Source of the DNA: Phycisphaerales bacterium
GTDB taxonomy: Bacteria > Planctomycetota > Phycisphaerae > Tepidisphaerales > Tepidisphaeraceae
Assembly: GCA_028288945.1 (NCBI GenBank)
Contig: JAQGHH010000483.1
Span: 1 to 12,961, forward strand
Length of the DNA: 12,961 bases
Reading direction: 5' to 3'
Below, piece by piece: positions 1-6,008 of the stretch (the stretch's first letter is position 1; each line of letters starts with the position of its first letter). The position numbers were made by a program, and so were the translations under genes. The notes beneath the pieces were generated by a model. That model made no database searches and was not told where the DNA came from. It saw nothing but the letters and a program-made list of their open reading frames with translations.

Positions 1-921
1 CCGATATTCGACTTCGATAACGACCTTCGGATCGAGGAACTGAATGCCCCGTCCCGGCACGCTCTCCACGAAGGGCGATGACAGGCGCTCGCACTTTTCA
101 AATAGCCGTACAAGCACCGGATGATCCGGCCCGGCCAGCCCCGTTCCGACGCGCCCGGCGTAATGCAGTTTTCCTTGTGAATCGTGATACCCCAACAGCA
201 TCGCCCCGACGCGGCCGGCCCGCGCGCTCTCCTCGGCAATCCAGCCTCCCACGACGAACTCCTGCCGCCGCAGGATCTTGATCTTCACCCACGCCGTCGA
301 CCGCTGCCCCGCCACGTAGATGCTGTCGAGGCGCTTGGCGACGATGCCTTCGAGCCCGCTCTGCCGGGCCGCGGCCAACATCGCCGCCCCTTCGCCCGGA
401 TGCGCGCTGGTCATCTGCCAATGCGGCCCAGCAAGCGTCAGCTCCTCAAGCACATGTCGGCGGTCCGTGTACGATTCATTCATCAGGGAACGGCCATCGA
501 GATACAGGACGTCGAACAATACGTACAAAACCGGCGCGACCCGCGCCAGCCGACGCGCGGCGGCCGGGTCGGCGACGTGCATCCGCCGCTGGAGCTTCGC
601 GAAGCTGGGAAGCCCCGCGTCGTCGAGCGCCACGATCTCTCCGTCGAGGACCGCGCTATGAGCGCCAATCGCCGACGCCATCGATTGAAGTTCGGGATAT
701 CCGGCTGTGACATCGAGCCGGTTCCGGCTGAAAAGGCGCAAGCCCTCTCCCTGGCAATAGGCGAGCGCCCGCATTCCGTCCCATTTCCATTCAAAGTTAT
801 AGGCTGCGGCATCCACCGGCAGCTCGCCCGCCGTGGCAAGCATCGGCGCGAGGTTCCGCGGCATTGGGTCGGCGCTGATCGCGCGAGTTCGCCCGGTGAG
901 GATGGAGGATGTCTGTGCCAT
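1..921 (-). CDS. ATP-dependent DNA ligase, C-terminus cut by window edge
   Basis: This enzyme seals nicks in duplex DNA through a lysine-AMP intermediate. The 307 visible residues contain the nucleotidyltransferase motifs in order: motif I EWKWDGMR with the AMP-accepting lysine at K46, motif III LDGEIVAL (E95), motif IV EGIVAK (E191, K196) and motif V WVKIK (K213, K215). The start of the OB-fold domain follows, up to VVIEVEY, and the frame is still open at base 1, so motif VI and the tail are missing. The ATG at 921 is chosen because TGAGGA lies about 5 bases upstream and an in-frame stop sits just before it. It begins directly with the ligase domain, with no polymerase or phosphoesterase domain ahead of it, so it resembles the ligase module of LigD or a stand-alone LigC-like ligase used in end joining. 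No ku gene is visible. The family is secure; the repair pathway is inference. Confidence 0.93.
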   Translation of the reverse strand, partial: MAQTSSILTGRTRAISADPMPRNLAPMLATAGELPVDAAAYNFEWKWDGMRALAYCQGEGLRLFSRNRLDVTAGYPELQSMASAIGAHSAVLDGEIVALDDAGLPSFAKLQRRMHVADPAAARRLARVAPVLYVLFDVLYLDGRSLMNESYTDRRHVLEELTLAGPHWQMTSAHPGEGAAMLAAARQSGLEGIVAKRLDSIYVAGQRSTAWVKIKILRRQEFVVGGWIAEESARAGRVGAMLLGYHDSQGKLHYAGRVGTGLAGPDHPVLVRLFEKCERLSSPFVESVPGRGIQFLDPKVVIEVEYR

Positions 922-1294
922 GATTCCTCATGCAACAATCCTCCATGACACGAAAAAAGAAGACGCGGGCTCCCTCTCGATCACTCGGCCCTAACGCAGG
1001 CGTCCGAGCGATCGGCGGGTACGTCCTCCTGACGAATGGATCAGATTAAAGCCCGTCGTTGAGACGAGAAGCAACGGGCGCGCCGCGTGGAACGCCAATC
1101 AAAAATTAGCGGGACGACTTCGCGAAGACGACTCCAAATGCTGAAAACTCCAAATGATCGAACTACCGGGCCGCAAGCAATGCTTTCACGTCCTTCGGCC
1201 GATCGCGTCATGATCGGTCGAACTCGGACATATTGGGGCAGCCGCGCAGCCGACTGAATTTCGTCAGTTCGCCCACGATTGGCCGCGGCCTACC
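922..1294. other. Divergent intergenic gap with small repeats
   Basis: No convincing gene, tRNA or riboswitch was found between the ligase and the HAD-deaminase fusion, which point away from each other, so promoters for both should lie here. Visible structure: an exact 10-base direct repeat ACTCCAAATG at 1131-1140 and 1147-1156; a hairpin at 1196-1220 (arms CGGCCGATC and GATCGGTCG, one G-T pair, 7-base loop) without a following T run; and a 5-base inverted repeat ACTGA/TCAGT at 1253-1268, about 30 bases before the fusion gene. No clear -35/-10 pair was recognised. Confidence 0.5.
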
Positions 1295-2491
1295 ATGGCC
1301 CCCATGGCGCTCGACGGCATGATTTTCGACCTGGACGGGACGATCATCGATTCCAACTCACTTCACGTCGAAGCTTGGCGGATGGCGTTTGAAGAGTTGG
1401 GGTACAAAATCTTTCCGGATCGGATCTGGCTGGAAGTGGGGAAGGGGGGCGACAAGCTGGTCCCCTCAATCCTCGGCAAGACCGCCGACGAATTGGACGG
1501 CGACGGCCTGCGCAAGCGTCACACTGAACATTATCTGCAGATGGCAAAGGAGCAGGGGATTGCGGTCTATCCCGGCGCGTTGGAATTGCTTTCGGCGCTG
1601 CGCGTCCGGGGGATCAAGACCGTCCTCGGCACCTCCAGCAGCAAGCGTGAACTCAAGGCCAGCGCGCAGGCCGCCGGCCTGGAGCCGGCGCAATTGTTCG
1701 ACGCCGTGGTCACCTCCGACGACGCGGGCGAAAGCAAGCCCGAGCCCGACGTCGTCGCGGCATCGGTCGACAAACTGGGCATGTCGCCCGCGCAATGTGC
1801 CATGGTCGGCGACACGCCCTACGATGCCGAGTCCGCCAAGCGCGCGGGCGTCATCTGCCTTGGGCTCCTTACCGCCGGCCGTACGCCCGAAGAACTTTTG
1901 TCCAGCGGCGCACGCCGCACGTGGGCCGATATCGCCGACCTGGGCGCGCATCTGGATGAAGCCCTTCAGGTCGCGTCGCCCGGTCCCGCACACCTCACCC
2001 GGGCCGTGACCGAAGCGCTGATGCGAGAGGCGCTCGCCGCCGCGAGAGAGGGGATGGCCGCGGGCGAAGTCCCCATCGGCGCGGCCCTCGCCCGCGGCGA
2101 CGGCGACGTGATCGCCCGTGGCTTCAATCAGCTCAACGCGACAAAGAACCCGACCGCCCACGCCGAGATCGTCACCTTCGCCCGGGCGGCAGGGAAAGTG
2201 CCGCCCGAGTCCCGCGACTTGATTCTGGTGAGCACGCTGGAGCCTTGCGTGATGTGCCTCGGGGCCGCAATGGAGTCGGCGGTGGACACGGTCCTCTACG
2301 GCCTAAAAGCCCCCGCCGACAGCGGCACCCGCCGGGTTGTTCCGCCCCAAACCCCCGAAAGCCAAATGCCAAGAATCGTCGGCGGAATCCTCGCGGACGA
2401 AAGCCGCGGGCTTTTTAAGGAATGGCTGAAAAAGCCGGGGCGGAATCCGCAGCAGGTGAGGTTTGTGGAGCAGTTGCTTCGGCTTACATAA
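1295..2491 (+). CDS. HAD phosphatase fused to a nucleoside/guanine-deaminase-like domain
   Basis: This is a 398-residue two-domain cytoplasmic enzyme. Residues about 6-225 are a HAD subclass IA hydrolase: motif I FDLDGT (nucleophile D12, acid/base D14), a helical cap after it, motif II TSSS (T113), motif III lysine in SKPEPD (K148) and motif IV GDTPYD (D173, D177). Residues about 239-398 are a cytidine-deaminase-fold domain of the TadA/GuaD class with zinc motif HAE (H289, catalytic E291) and PCVMC (C318, C321). Each family alone is usually 150-230 residues, so this is a true fusion with all catalytic residues of both halves present. The deaminase half lacks the DxKxGA stretch seen in the TadA at 6125-6595, so a free base or nucleoside is a likelier substrate than tRNA (inference). 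The first ATG is used; an alternative ATG lies at 1304, and neither has a clear ribosome binding site. A coupled nucleotide dephosphorylation and base deamination role is possible but unproven. Confidence 0.9.
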   Translation: MAPMALDGMIFDLDGTIIDSNSLHVEAWRMAFEELGYKIFPDRIWLEVGKGGDKLVPSILGKTADELDGDGLRKRHTEHYLQMAKEQGIAVYPGALELLSALRVRGIKTVLGTSSSKRELKASAQAAGLEPAQLFDAVVTSDDAGESKPEPDVVAASVDKLGMSPAQCAMVGDTPYDAESAKRAGVICLGLLTAGRTPEELLSSGARRTWADIADLGAHLDEALQVASPGPAHLTRAVTEALMREALAAAREGMAAGEVPIGAALARGDGDVIARGFNQLNATKNPTAHAEIVTFARAAGKVPPESRDLILVSTLEPCVMCLGAAMESAVDTVLYGLKAPADSGTRRVVPPQTPESQMPRIVGGILADESRGLFKEWLKKPGRNPQQVRFVEQLLRLT

Positions 2492-2495
2492 TTAA

Positions 2496-2530
2496 CCCTC
2501 TCCCTCTTAGGGACAGGGCAGGGTGAGGGT
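2496..2530. repeat. REP-like hairpin, copy 1, just after the HAD-deaminase stop
   Basis: CCCTCTCCCT (2496-2505) pairs with AGGGACAGGG (2509-2518) across a 3-base loop, with one mismatch. It is followed by CAGGGTGAGGGT. It begins 4 bases after the stop codon and could act as a transcription or mRNA-end structure, though no T run follows. Copy 2 lies inverted at 2663-2698. Confidence 0.75.
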
Positions 2531-2552
2531 GGAGCGTTAAAGATTGCGAGTG

Positions 2553-2634
2553 GCGCGTTTCGCCAAAAGCCCCCACGCATTTTCGCAACTTGCGGATCGC
2601 GCGCTTCGCAAAGAACCCCCGCGCGTTTCACAAA
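2553..2634. repeat. Imperfect direct repeat inside the convergent gap
   Basis: Two copies of a roughly 36-base unit, beginning GCGCGTTTCGCC at 2553 and GCGCGCTTCGCA at 2599, agree at about 26 of 36 positions by eye, with a 46-base offset. They fill the space between the two REP-like hairpins. No coding potential is apparent. Confidence 0.45.
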
Positions 2635-2662
2635 AGCTATGGTCCCAGCCGCCTCACGCTTC

Positions 2663-2698
2663 ACCCTCACCCCGGCCCTCTCCCTAGGAGGGAGAGGG
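2663..2698. repeat. REP-like hairpin, copy 2, inverted, after the dehydrogenase stop
   Basis: A perfect 10-base stem CCCTCTCCCT (2676-2685) / AGGGAGAGGG (2689-2698) with loop AGG, flanked by ACCCTCACCCCGG at 2663-2675. Its reverse complement matches copy 1 at 2496-2530 almost base for base. It sits 11 bases beyond the dehydrogenase stop and so may protect or terminate that transcript. Confidence 0.75.
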
Positions 2699-2709
2699 AG
2701 CGTCCCAAT

Positions 2710-3732
2710 TCACGGCCTCAACACCGCCTTCGCGATTGCCCCGCTGTGCATTTTCTCGAACGCCTCATGCCACTGCTGCAGCGGCCAGATGCCGCCGGTG
2801 ATGGGGGCGACGTCCAGCTTTCCCGTCGCGAGCAAACGGATCACGCGCTCCCAGATTGGCCAGTTATGGCTGAAGCTCCCTTGCAGCGTGATGTTCTTTT
2901 GCACCAGCGGGTCGAGCGAAAAATTCAACGGCTGCGGCCCCCAGCCGACCTTGCTGATCCACCCGTTCGGGCGGACGATTTGCATCGCAAATTTCAAAGT
3001 CGCGCTCACGCCCGCGGCATCGATCACGCCATCCACGCCCAGGCCGTCCCCCTCCTTCGCCCACGCCTCGAGTCCCTCGACGATCGGCACGCACCCGTAT
3101 TGCCGGGCAATGTCGAGCCGCACGCGGTCGCGCTCCAGTCCGACCACCGCGACCTCCGCGCCGCGCAACTTCGCCATCGCCGCACACAGCAGCCCGATCG
3201 GCCCCGGCCCAAACACCACCACGCGGTCCCCGGGCTCAATCTTCGCGTTCCGCACCACCGCGTTGTATGCCACGCAACAAGGCTCGGTCAGCGCCGCCTT
3301 CTCCAGCGCGAGCCCGTCCGGCACCTTGTGCAGAATTCGCGCCGGCACCCTCACGAAACGGGTCATCGCGCCGTTGACTCCATAGCCGAAGCCCTTGCGC
3401 GTGGGGTCGAGGTTATAGAGCCCTTGGCGGGTCAACGGGCTGTTGGGGTCAATGACGGCAGCCGTCTCGCTGACAACACGATCCCCCTCGCGCCACCCGA
3501 CGACGGACGACCCGACCTCGCGAATGTGACCGCCAAACTCATGGCCCAAAACGACCGGGTAATTCACCTGCCACGAATGGTCGGCGGTCCATTGGTGCAA
3601 ATCCGACCCGCATACGCCCACCGCCGCCACTTCCAGCAGCACGTCGTCAGGCCCGATCTCCGGGCGCGGGATCTCACGCAGTTCGACCGAATGCTTCTGC
3701 GCCGCAAAGTTCACGACAGCCGCTTCACCCAT
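2710..3732 (-). CDS. Zinc-type medium-chain alcohol/polyol dehydrogenase lacking structural-zinc cysteines
   Basis: This 340-residue cytoplasmic enzyme oxidises an alcohol or polyol with a nicotinamide cofactor. The catalytic zinc site is present: C41 in CGSDLH, H64-E65 in GHEFGG, and E150 as likely further ligand. The Rossmann motif is GPGPIG (175-180), and E200 near the end of the second strand suggests NAD rather than NADP. In the lobe where most family members bind a second, structural zinc with four cysteines spaced 3, 3 and 8 residues apart, this protein has D95, S98, T101 and D109 at exactly that spacing, so that zinc is almost certainly absent. The ATG at 3732 is preferred because GGAG lies 8 bases upstream; an in-frame ATG at 3753 has no such site. 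It is the last gene of the minus-strand group, separated from the HPS-like gene by an inverted repeat. Sorbitol or threonine dehydrogenase-like proteins are the nearest types; the substrate is unknown. Confidence 0.88.
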   Translation of the reverse strand: MGEAAVVNFAAQKHSVELREIPRPEIGPDDVLLEVAAVGVCGSDLHQWTADHSWQVNYPVVLGHEFGGHIREVGSSVVGWREGDRVVSETAAVIDPNSPLTRQGLYNLDPTRKGFGYGVNGAMTRFVRVPARILHKVPDGLALEKAALTEPCCVAYNAVVRNAKIEPGDRVVVFGPGPIGLLCAAMAKLRGAEVAVVGLERDRVRLDIARQYGCVPIVEGLEAWAKEGDGLGVDGVIDAAGVSATLKFAMQIVRPNGWISKVGWGPQPLNFSLDPLVQKNITLQGSFSHNWPIWERVIRLLATGKLDVAPITGGIWPLQQWHEAFEKMHSGAIAKAVLRP

Positions 3733-3756
3733 GGCAATTGCTCCAACCGGCATAGC

Positions 3757-3820
3757 GTAGGGTGGGCGTACTCGCCCACCGTCTTATGTTCAACCGGCGG
3801 GCGAGGTACGCCCACCCTAC
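3757..3820. repeat. Paired REP-like palindromes forming a long inverted repeat
   Basis: The left arm (3757-3777, beginning GTAGGGTGGGCGTA) and right arm (3799-3820, ending TACGCCCACCCTAC) are reverse complements apart from one inserted base. Each half is also a small palindrome: GGTGGGCG TACT CGCCCACC at 3761-3780, and a one-mismatch version at 3796-3816. Two inverted REP units like this resemble a BIME. It lies between the HPS-like stop and the dehydrogenase ribosome binding site, inside a likely operon, where RNA folding could affect mRNA stability or readthrough. Confidence 0.8.
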
Positions 3821-3854
3821 ATGTTTCACATCTTCGGTTAAATCTTTCTTCCGT

Positions 3855-4559
3855 TCACCGTCGAGCCGTGACGTCCCCGTAACCGTGCACTTTTTCGCAG
3901 ATGAGGCGCAGGGAACCTTCGACGTCGCCGCTGGCGGTTTTGAACGAATCCGCGTCGATGGTGAGCGGCGCGCCCAGCACCACGAGCGGCGCGCCGTATT
4001 CGGGCGTGCGGACGGCCTGGTCGATCGTCAGGCCTCCGACGGCTTGCACGGGGACTTTAACTGCATTCACTATTTCGCGCAATTGATCGAGGGGGCTGGG
4101 CATGCGCAGGCCGCGGGCGGCGATGCCCCGGCGTTCGTCGTAGCCGATGTGGTGGATCACGTAATCACAGCCCAGATCCTCGATGAACTTCGCACCCGCG
4201 ACCATGTCCGGGCAGCCGAGGTTGTCGCCCATCACCTTTACGCCCAGGTCCTTCCCGGCCTTCACGACGCAGCGCAGCGTTTCCTCGTGGGCGCGGGCCA
4301 TGACGACGATGTGCGTCGCGCCGGCCTTGGCCATCAGCTCGGCTTCGAGGTATCCGCCGTCCATGGTCTTCAGGTCGGCGACGATGGGCACGCCCGGGAA
4401 ATGTTTCCGTAGCGCCCGCACGCCGTGCATCCCCTCGGCGATGATCAGCGGGGTACCCGCCTCCAGCCAGTCCACGCCCGCGCGCCGGGCCATTTGGGCG
4501 GTGGAAATTGCCTCGTCAATGTTCACCACGTCCAGGGAGATTTGCACGACCGGTTTCAT
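3855..4559 (-). CDS. 3-hexulose-6-phosphate synthase-like protein (OMP decarboxylase superfamily)
   Basis: This 234-residue TIM-barrel protein resembles 3-hexulose-6-phosphate synthase, which joins formaldehyde to ribulose 5-phosphate in the RuMP pathway. It shows the superfamily motif DLKTMD (D62, K64, D67), the first-strand QISLD (D10), the EAGTPL segment (33-38) and the phosphate-binding end AVGGLTIDQA, followed by VVLGAPLT. The length matches the family. A stretch reading MGDNLGCPDM replaces the usual VD-LI-V strand, so a related activity such as a keto-sugar-phosphate aldolase or 3-keto-gulonate-6-phosphate decarboxylase is possible. The ATG at 4559 overlaps the stop of the lipoprotein gene by ATGA, and GGAAGG about 6 bases upstream supports it, so translation is probably coupled. 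An alcohol dehydrogenase follows downstream. Superfamily is secure; exact reaction is moderate. Confidence 0.85.
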   Translation of the reverse strand: MKPVVQISLDVVNIDEAISTAQMARRAGVDWLEAGTPLIIAEGMHGVRALRKHFPGVPIVADLKTMDGGYLEAELMAKAGATHIVVMARAHEETLRCVVKAGKDLGVKVMGDNLGCPDMVAGAKFIEDLGCDYVIHHIGYDERRGIAARGLRMPSPLDQLREIVNAVKVPVQAVGGLTIDQAVRTPEYGAPLVVLGAPLTIDADSFKTASGDVEGSLRLICEKVHGYGDVTARR

Positions 4560-5152
4560 TTATCGCCTTCCAATTTTTGCGGCGCCATTCGCTCCGCCGC
4601 GGTCCAGCGCAGCGCCTCGCGCAGGGCCTTGGCCATCAACACGGCATCACCCTCGGCCTGGAACCGCACGACCAGCAGCCGGGGTTTTTCGTAGAGCAGC
4701 AGGGGGCCGATGGACGTAATTTTCAACTGCCCTTGCCGCAGCGCATCCGCGACGTCGTTGGCCTCGTAGTCCGCCGTCACGAATTGGCCCGCCACGTTCA
4801 TCTTGCCACACGGGCAGCGGTAAAAGTAGAAGACGGATTCGATGCCCGCCGCCGTGGGAATTCCCATGCCTTCGATCGTGACGTCCAGATCATCCCGCGG
4901 CACCGTCACGACGTAAACACCATCCTTGACGACGCCCTTGCGCTCGAGCACTTTCGCAATCTCCCCCCACGCGGGCTCCGCGGGGGAAGTCGCCGGTGCG
5001 GTGGCCGCAACCACCAAAGGCCGCGTCGTCGTAATAGAAGCAGGCGCGTCCGGCTCCGCGGCGCATCCCCCGACGAGCGCGGCCAAGAATAGAAGGGCCA
5101 CACGCCTCTTCCAATCGCAAATCTCAAATCTCAAATCGCAAATTCTCTTCAC
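4556..5152 (-). CDS. Lipoprotein with one DUF1259 (LppY/LpqO-like) domain
   Basis: This 198-residue predicted lipoprotein has a basic start, a hydrophobic stretch and lipobox LVGGC with lipidated C30, then a T/P/A-rich linker (31-60). Residues about 62-188 match DUF1259 as remembered: W-x2-I-x2-VL, DGVYVVTVPRDDLDVT, then GQFVTADYEANDVADAL and KALREAL near the end. Its function is not known. Longer LpqO-type proteins contain two such halves; here there is one. The family's histidine cluster (an HNH stretch and a later H-x-H) is missing: the equivalent segment reads SIGPLLLYEKPRLLVVRF. The GTG start is firm because GGAGG sits 7 bases upstream. The start overlaps the kinase stop by GTGA, and its own stop overlaps the HPS-like start by ATGA. 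Residues 4-14 are encoded by a 7-base tandem repeat, so the N-terminus may have been extended or rebuilt. Confidence 0.8.
   Translation of the reverse strand: MKRICDLRFEICDWKRRVALLFLAALVGGCAAEPDAPASITTTRPLVVAATAPATSPAEPAWGEIAKVLERKGVVKDGVYVVTVPRDDLDVTIEGMGIPTAAGIESVFYFYRCPCGKMNVAGQFVTADYEANDVADALRQGQLKITSIGPLLLYEKPRLLVVRFQAEGDAVLMAKALREALRWTAAERMAPQKLEGDK
5113..5147. repeat. Heptanucleotide tandem repeat inside a lipoprotein start
   Basis: Four consecutive 7-base units AATCGCA, AATCTCA, AATCTCA, AATCGCA (5113-5140) followed by a degenerate AATTCTC. They encode residues about 3-14 of the DUF1259 lipoprotein on the minus strand. The two TGA triplets produced by the repeat fall in the two non-coding phases, so the reading frame stays open. 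The unit is related to the array at 6009-6043. Confidence 0.8.
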
Positions 5153-5928
5153 TTGCTTCCCTCCGGCAAAAGCCTCCCCGTATCGCGGAGCCGTCGAAAC
5201 ATCCGGCGGCGGACGAAGAAATACGGCTTGGTTATCGTCCGGTGCAGCCGGATCAGCCAGCTTTTGTGGTTCACGCGATTCAATTCATCTTCGGTCAGCT
5301 CGTCGGGCCGCAGACGGCTTTTGTGCTTGAGGACGTGGTAAAAATCCTCCCGCTGCATCCGCCGGCGGAAAAACGCCCAATCCCAACTGATCTGAAAGTC
5401 GATCAGGTGCGGCAGCCCGTCATCCCCGAGCAAAATGTTCTCCGGCTTGTTCGTGTCGACGTACGCCATGCCCCGGCGGTGCAGCTCCTCGAGCAGTTCC
5501 TGAAGCTTGCCGAAAAACCCGTCCGGCACCGGCTTGTTCTTCGCCAGCGGCCGGCCCTCCACGTATTCATGCACGAATCCCGTATCGCCGACAGTCCCAA
5601 GCAGGCGCGGCACATTCGGCAAGTCCTGCAATTTCTTGTAAAATCGTATTTCCCGCCGGCATAAAAAACGCCCGACCCACCGCATCGGCAGCTTAAGAAA
5701 GCATGCCGTCCGTCCCATCTTCAATACCGCTTTCTTCCCCGCGCCGTCGGCGTAAAAACCGGTCGCCGCGAAGAAGTCGTGTTTCACGGATTTCGTCAGC
5801 CGGTAGGTGTTGCCGTTAATTTCAAAGGACTCCGGCAAACCGCAACGTCCGAGCGCGCGCATGAAGTACCAAACGCGCTCGGGATGATCCGCGCGGTCAA
5901 TCGCACGAGGATCGCTGTGCTGACTCAC
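5149..5928 (-). CDS. Protein-kinase-fold protein (LPS-kinase/RIO-like)
   Basis: This 259-residue cytoplasmic protein has the eukaryotic-type kinase fold. Visible landmarks are the ATP-anchoring lysine in AVLKMG (K70), a helix-C glutamate in REIRFYKKL (E93), hinge region HEYVEGRPL (120-128), catalytic loop YVDTNKPENILL (D158, N164) and the metal-binding aspartate in LIDFQIS (D177). HRD is replaced by YVD and DFG by DFQ, which is common in atypical kinases such as Kdo/heptose kinases of lipopolysaccharide, RIO and aminoglycoside-type kinases. All chemically essential residues remain, so it is probably active; the substrate is unknown. The C-terminus is rich in arginine and lysine. It starts with GTG, has no ribosome binding site, and is preceded at 8 bases by TATAAT, suggesting a leaderless message. 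It overlaps the lipoprotein gene by 4 bases and is probably the first gene of the operon. Confidence 0.8.
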   Translation of the reverse strand: MSQHSDPRAIDRADHPERVWYFMRALGRCGLPESFEINGNTYRLTKSVKHDFFAATGFYADGAGKKAVLKMGRTACFLKLPMRWVGRFLCRREIRFYKKLQDLPNVPRLLGTVGDTGFVHEYVEGRPLAKNKPVPDGFFGKLQELLEELHRRGMAYVDTNKPENILLGDDGLPHLIDFQISWDWAFFRRRMQREDFYHVLKHKSRLRPDELTEDELNRVNHKSWLIRLHRTITKPYFFVRRRMFRRLRDTGRLLPEGSK

Positions 5929-5936
5929 GGGCGGGG

Positions 5937-5942
5937 ATTATA
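5937..5942 (-). promoter_or_regulatory. TATAAT -10 box directly before the kinase gene
   Basis: A perfect TATAAT on the minus strand ends 8 bases before the GTG start of the kinase-like gene. A normal -10 to start-point distance would place the RNA 5' end at or within a base or two of the GTG. The -35 region is weak: TCTGCA at 17-base spacing matches 3 of 6 consensus bases. Confidence 0.55.
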
Positions 5943-6008
5943 CGCGGAGAAGGGGCAATTGCAGAATGAAGCGTTCGGAGTGCACAGTGAAGAGCACGGA
6001 AACGCAAT

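Noticed and set aside
184..948. Plus-strand open frames across the ligase
   Set aside because: All ligase motifs I, III, IV and V are on the minus strand; the plus frames are shadows.
1051..1078. Possible terminator hairpin GCCCGTCGTTG...CAACGGGC
   Set aside because: The stem has a 3-base bulge, no T run follows on either strand, and it lies between divergent starts, not after a gene.
2590..3882. A 430-codon plus-strand open frame across the dehydrogenase
   Set aside because: Its translation is arginine/histidine/proline-rich and without domain motifs. The opposite strand encodes a clear dehydrogenase.
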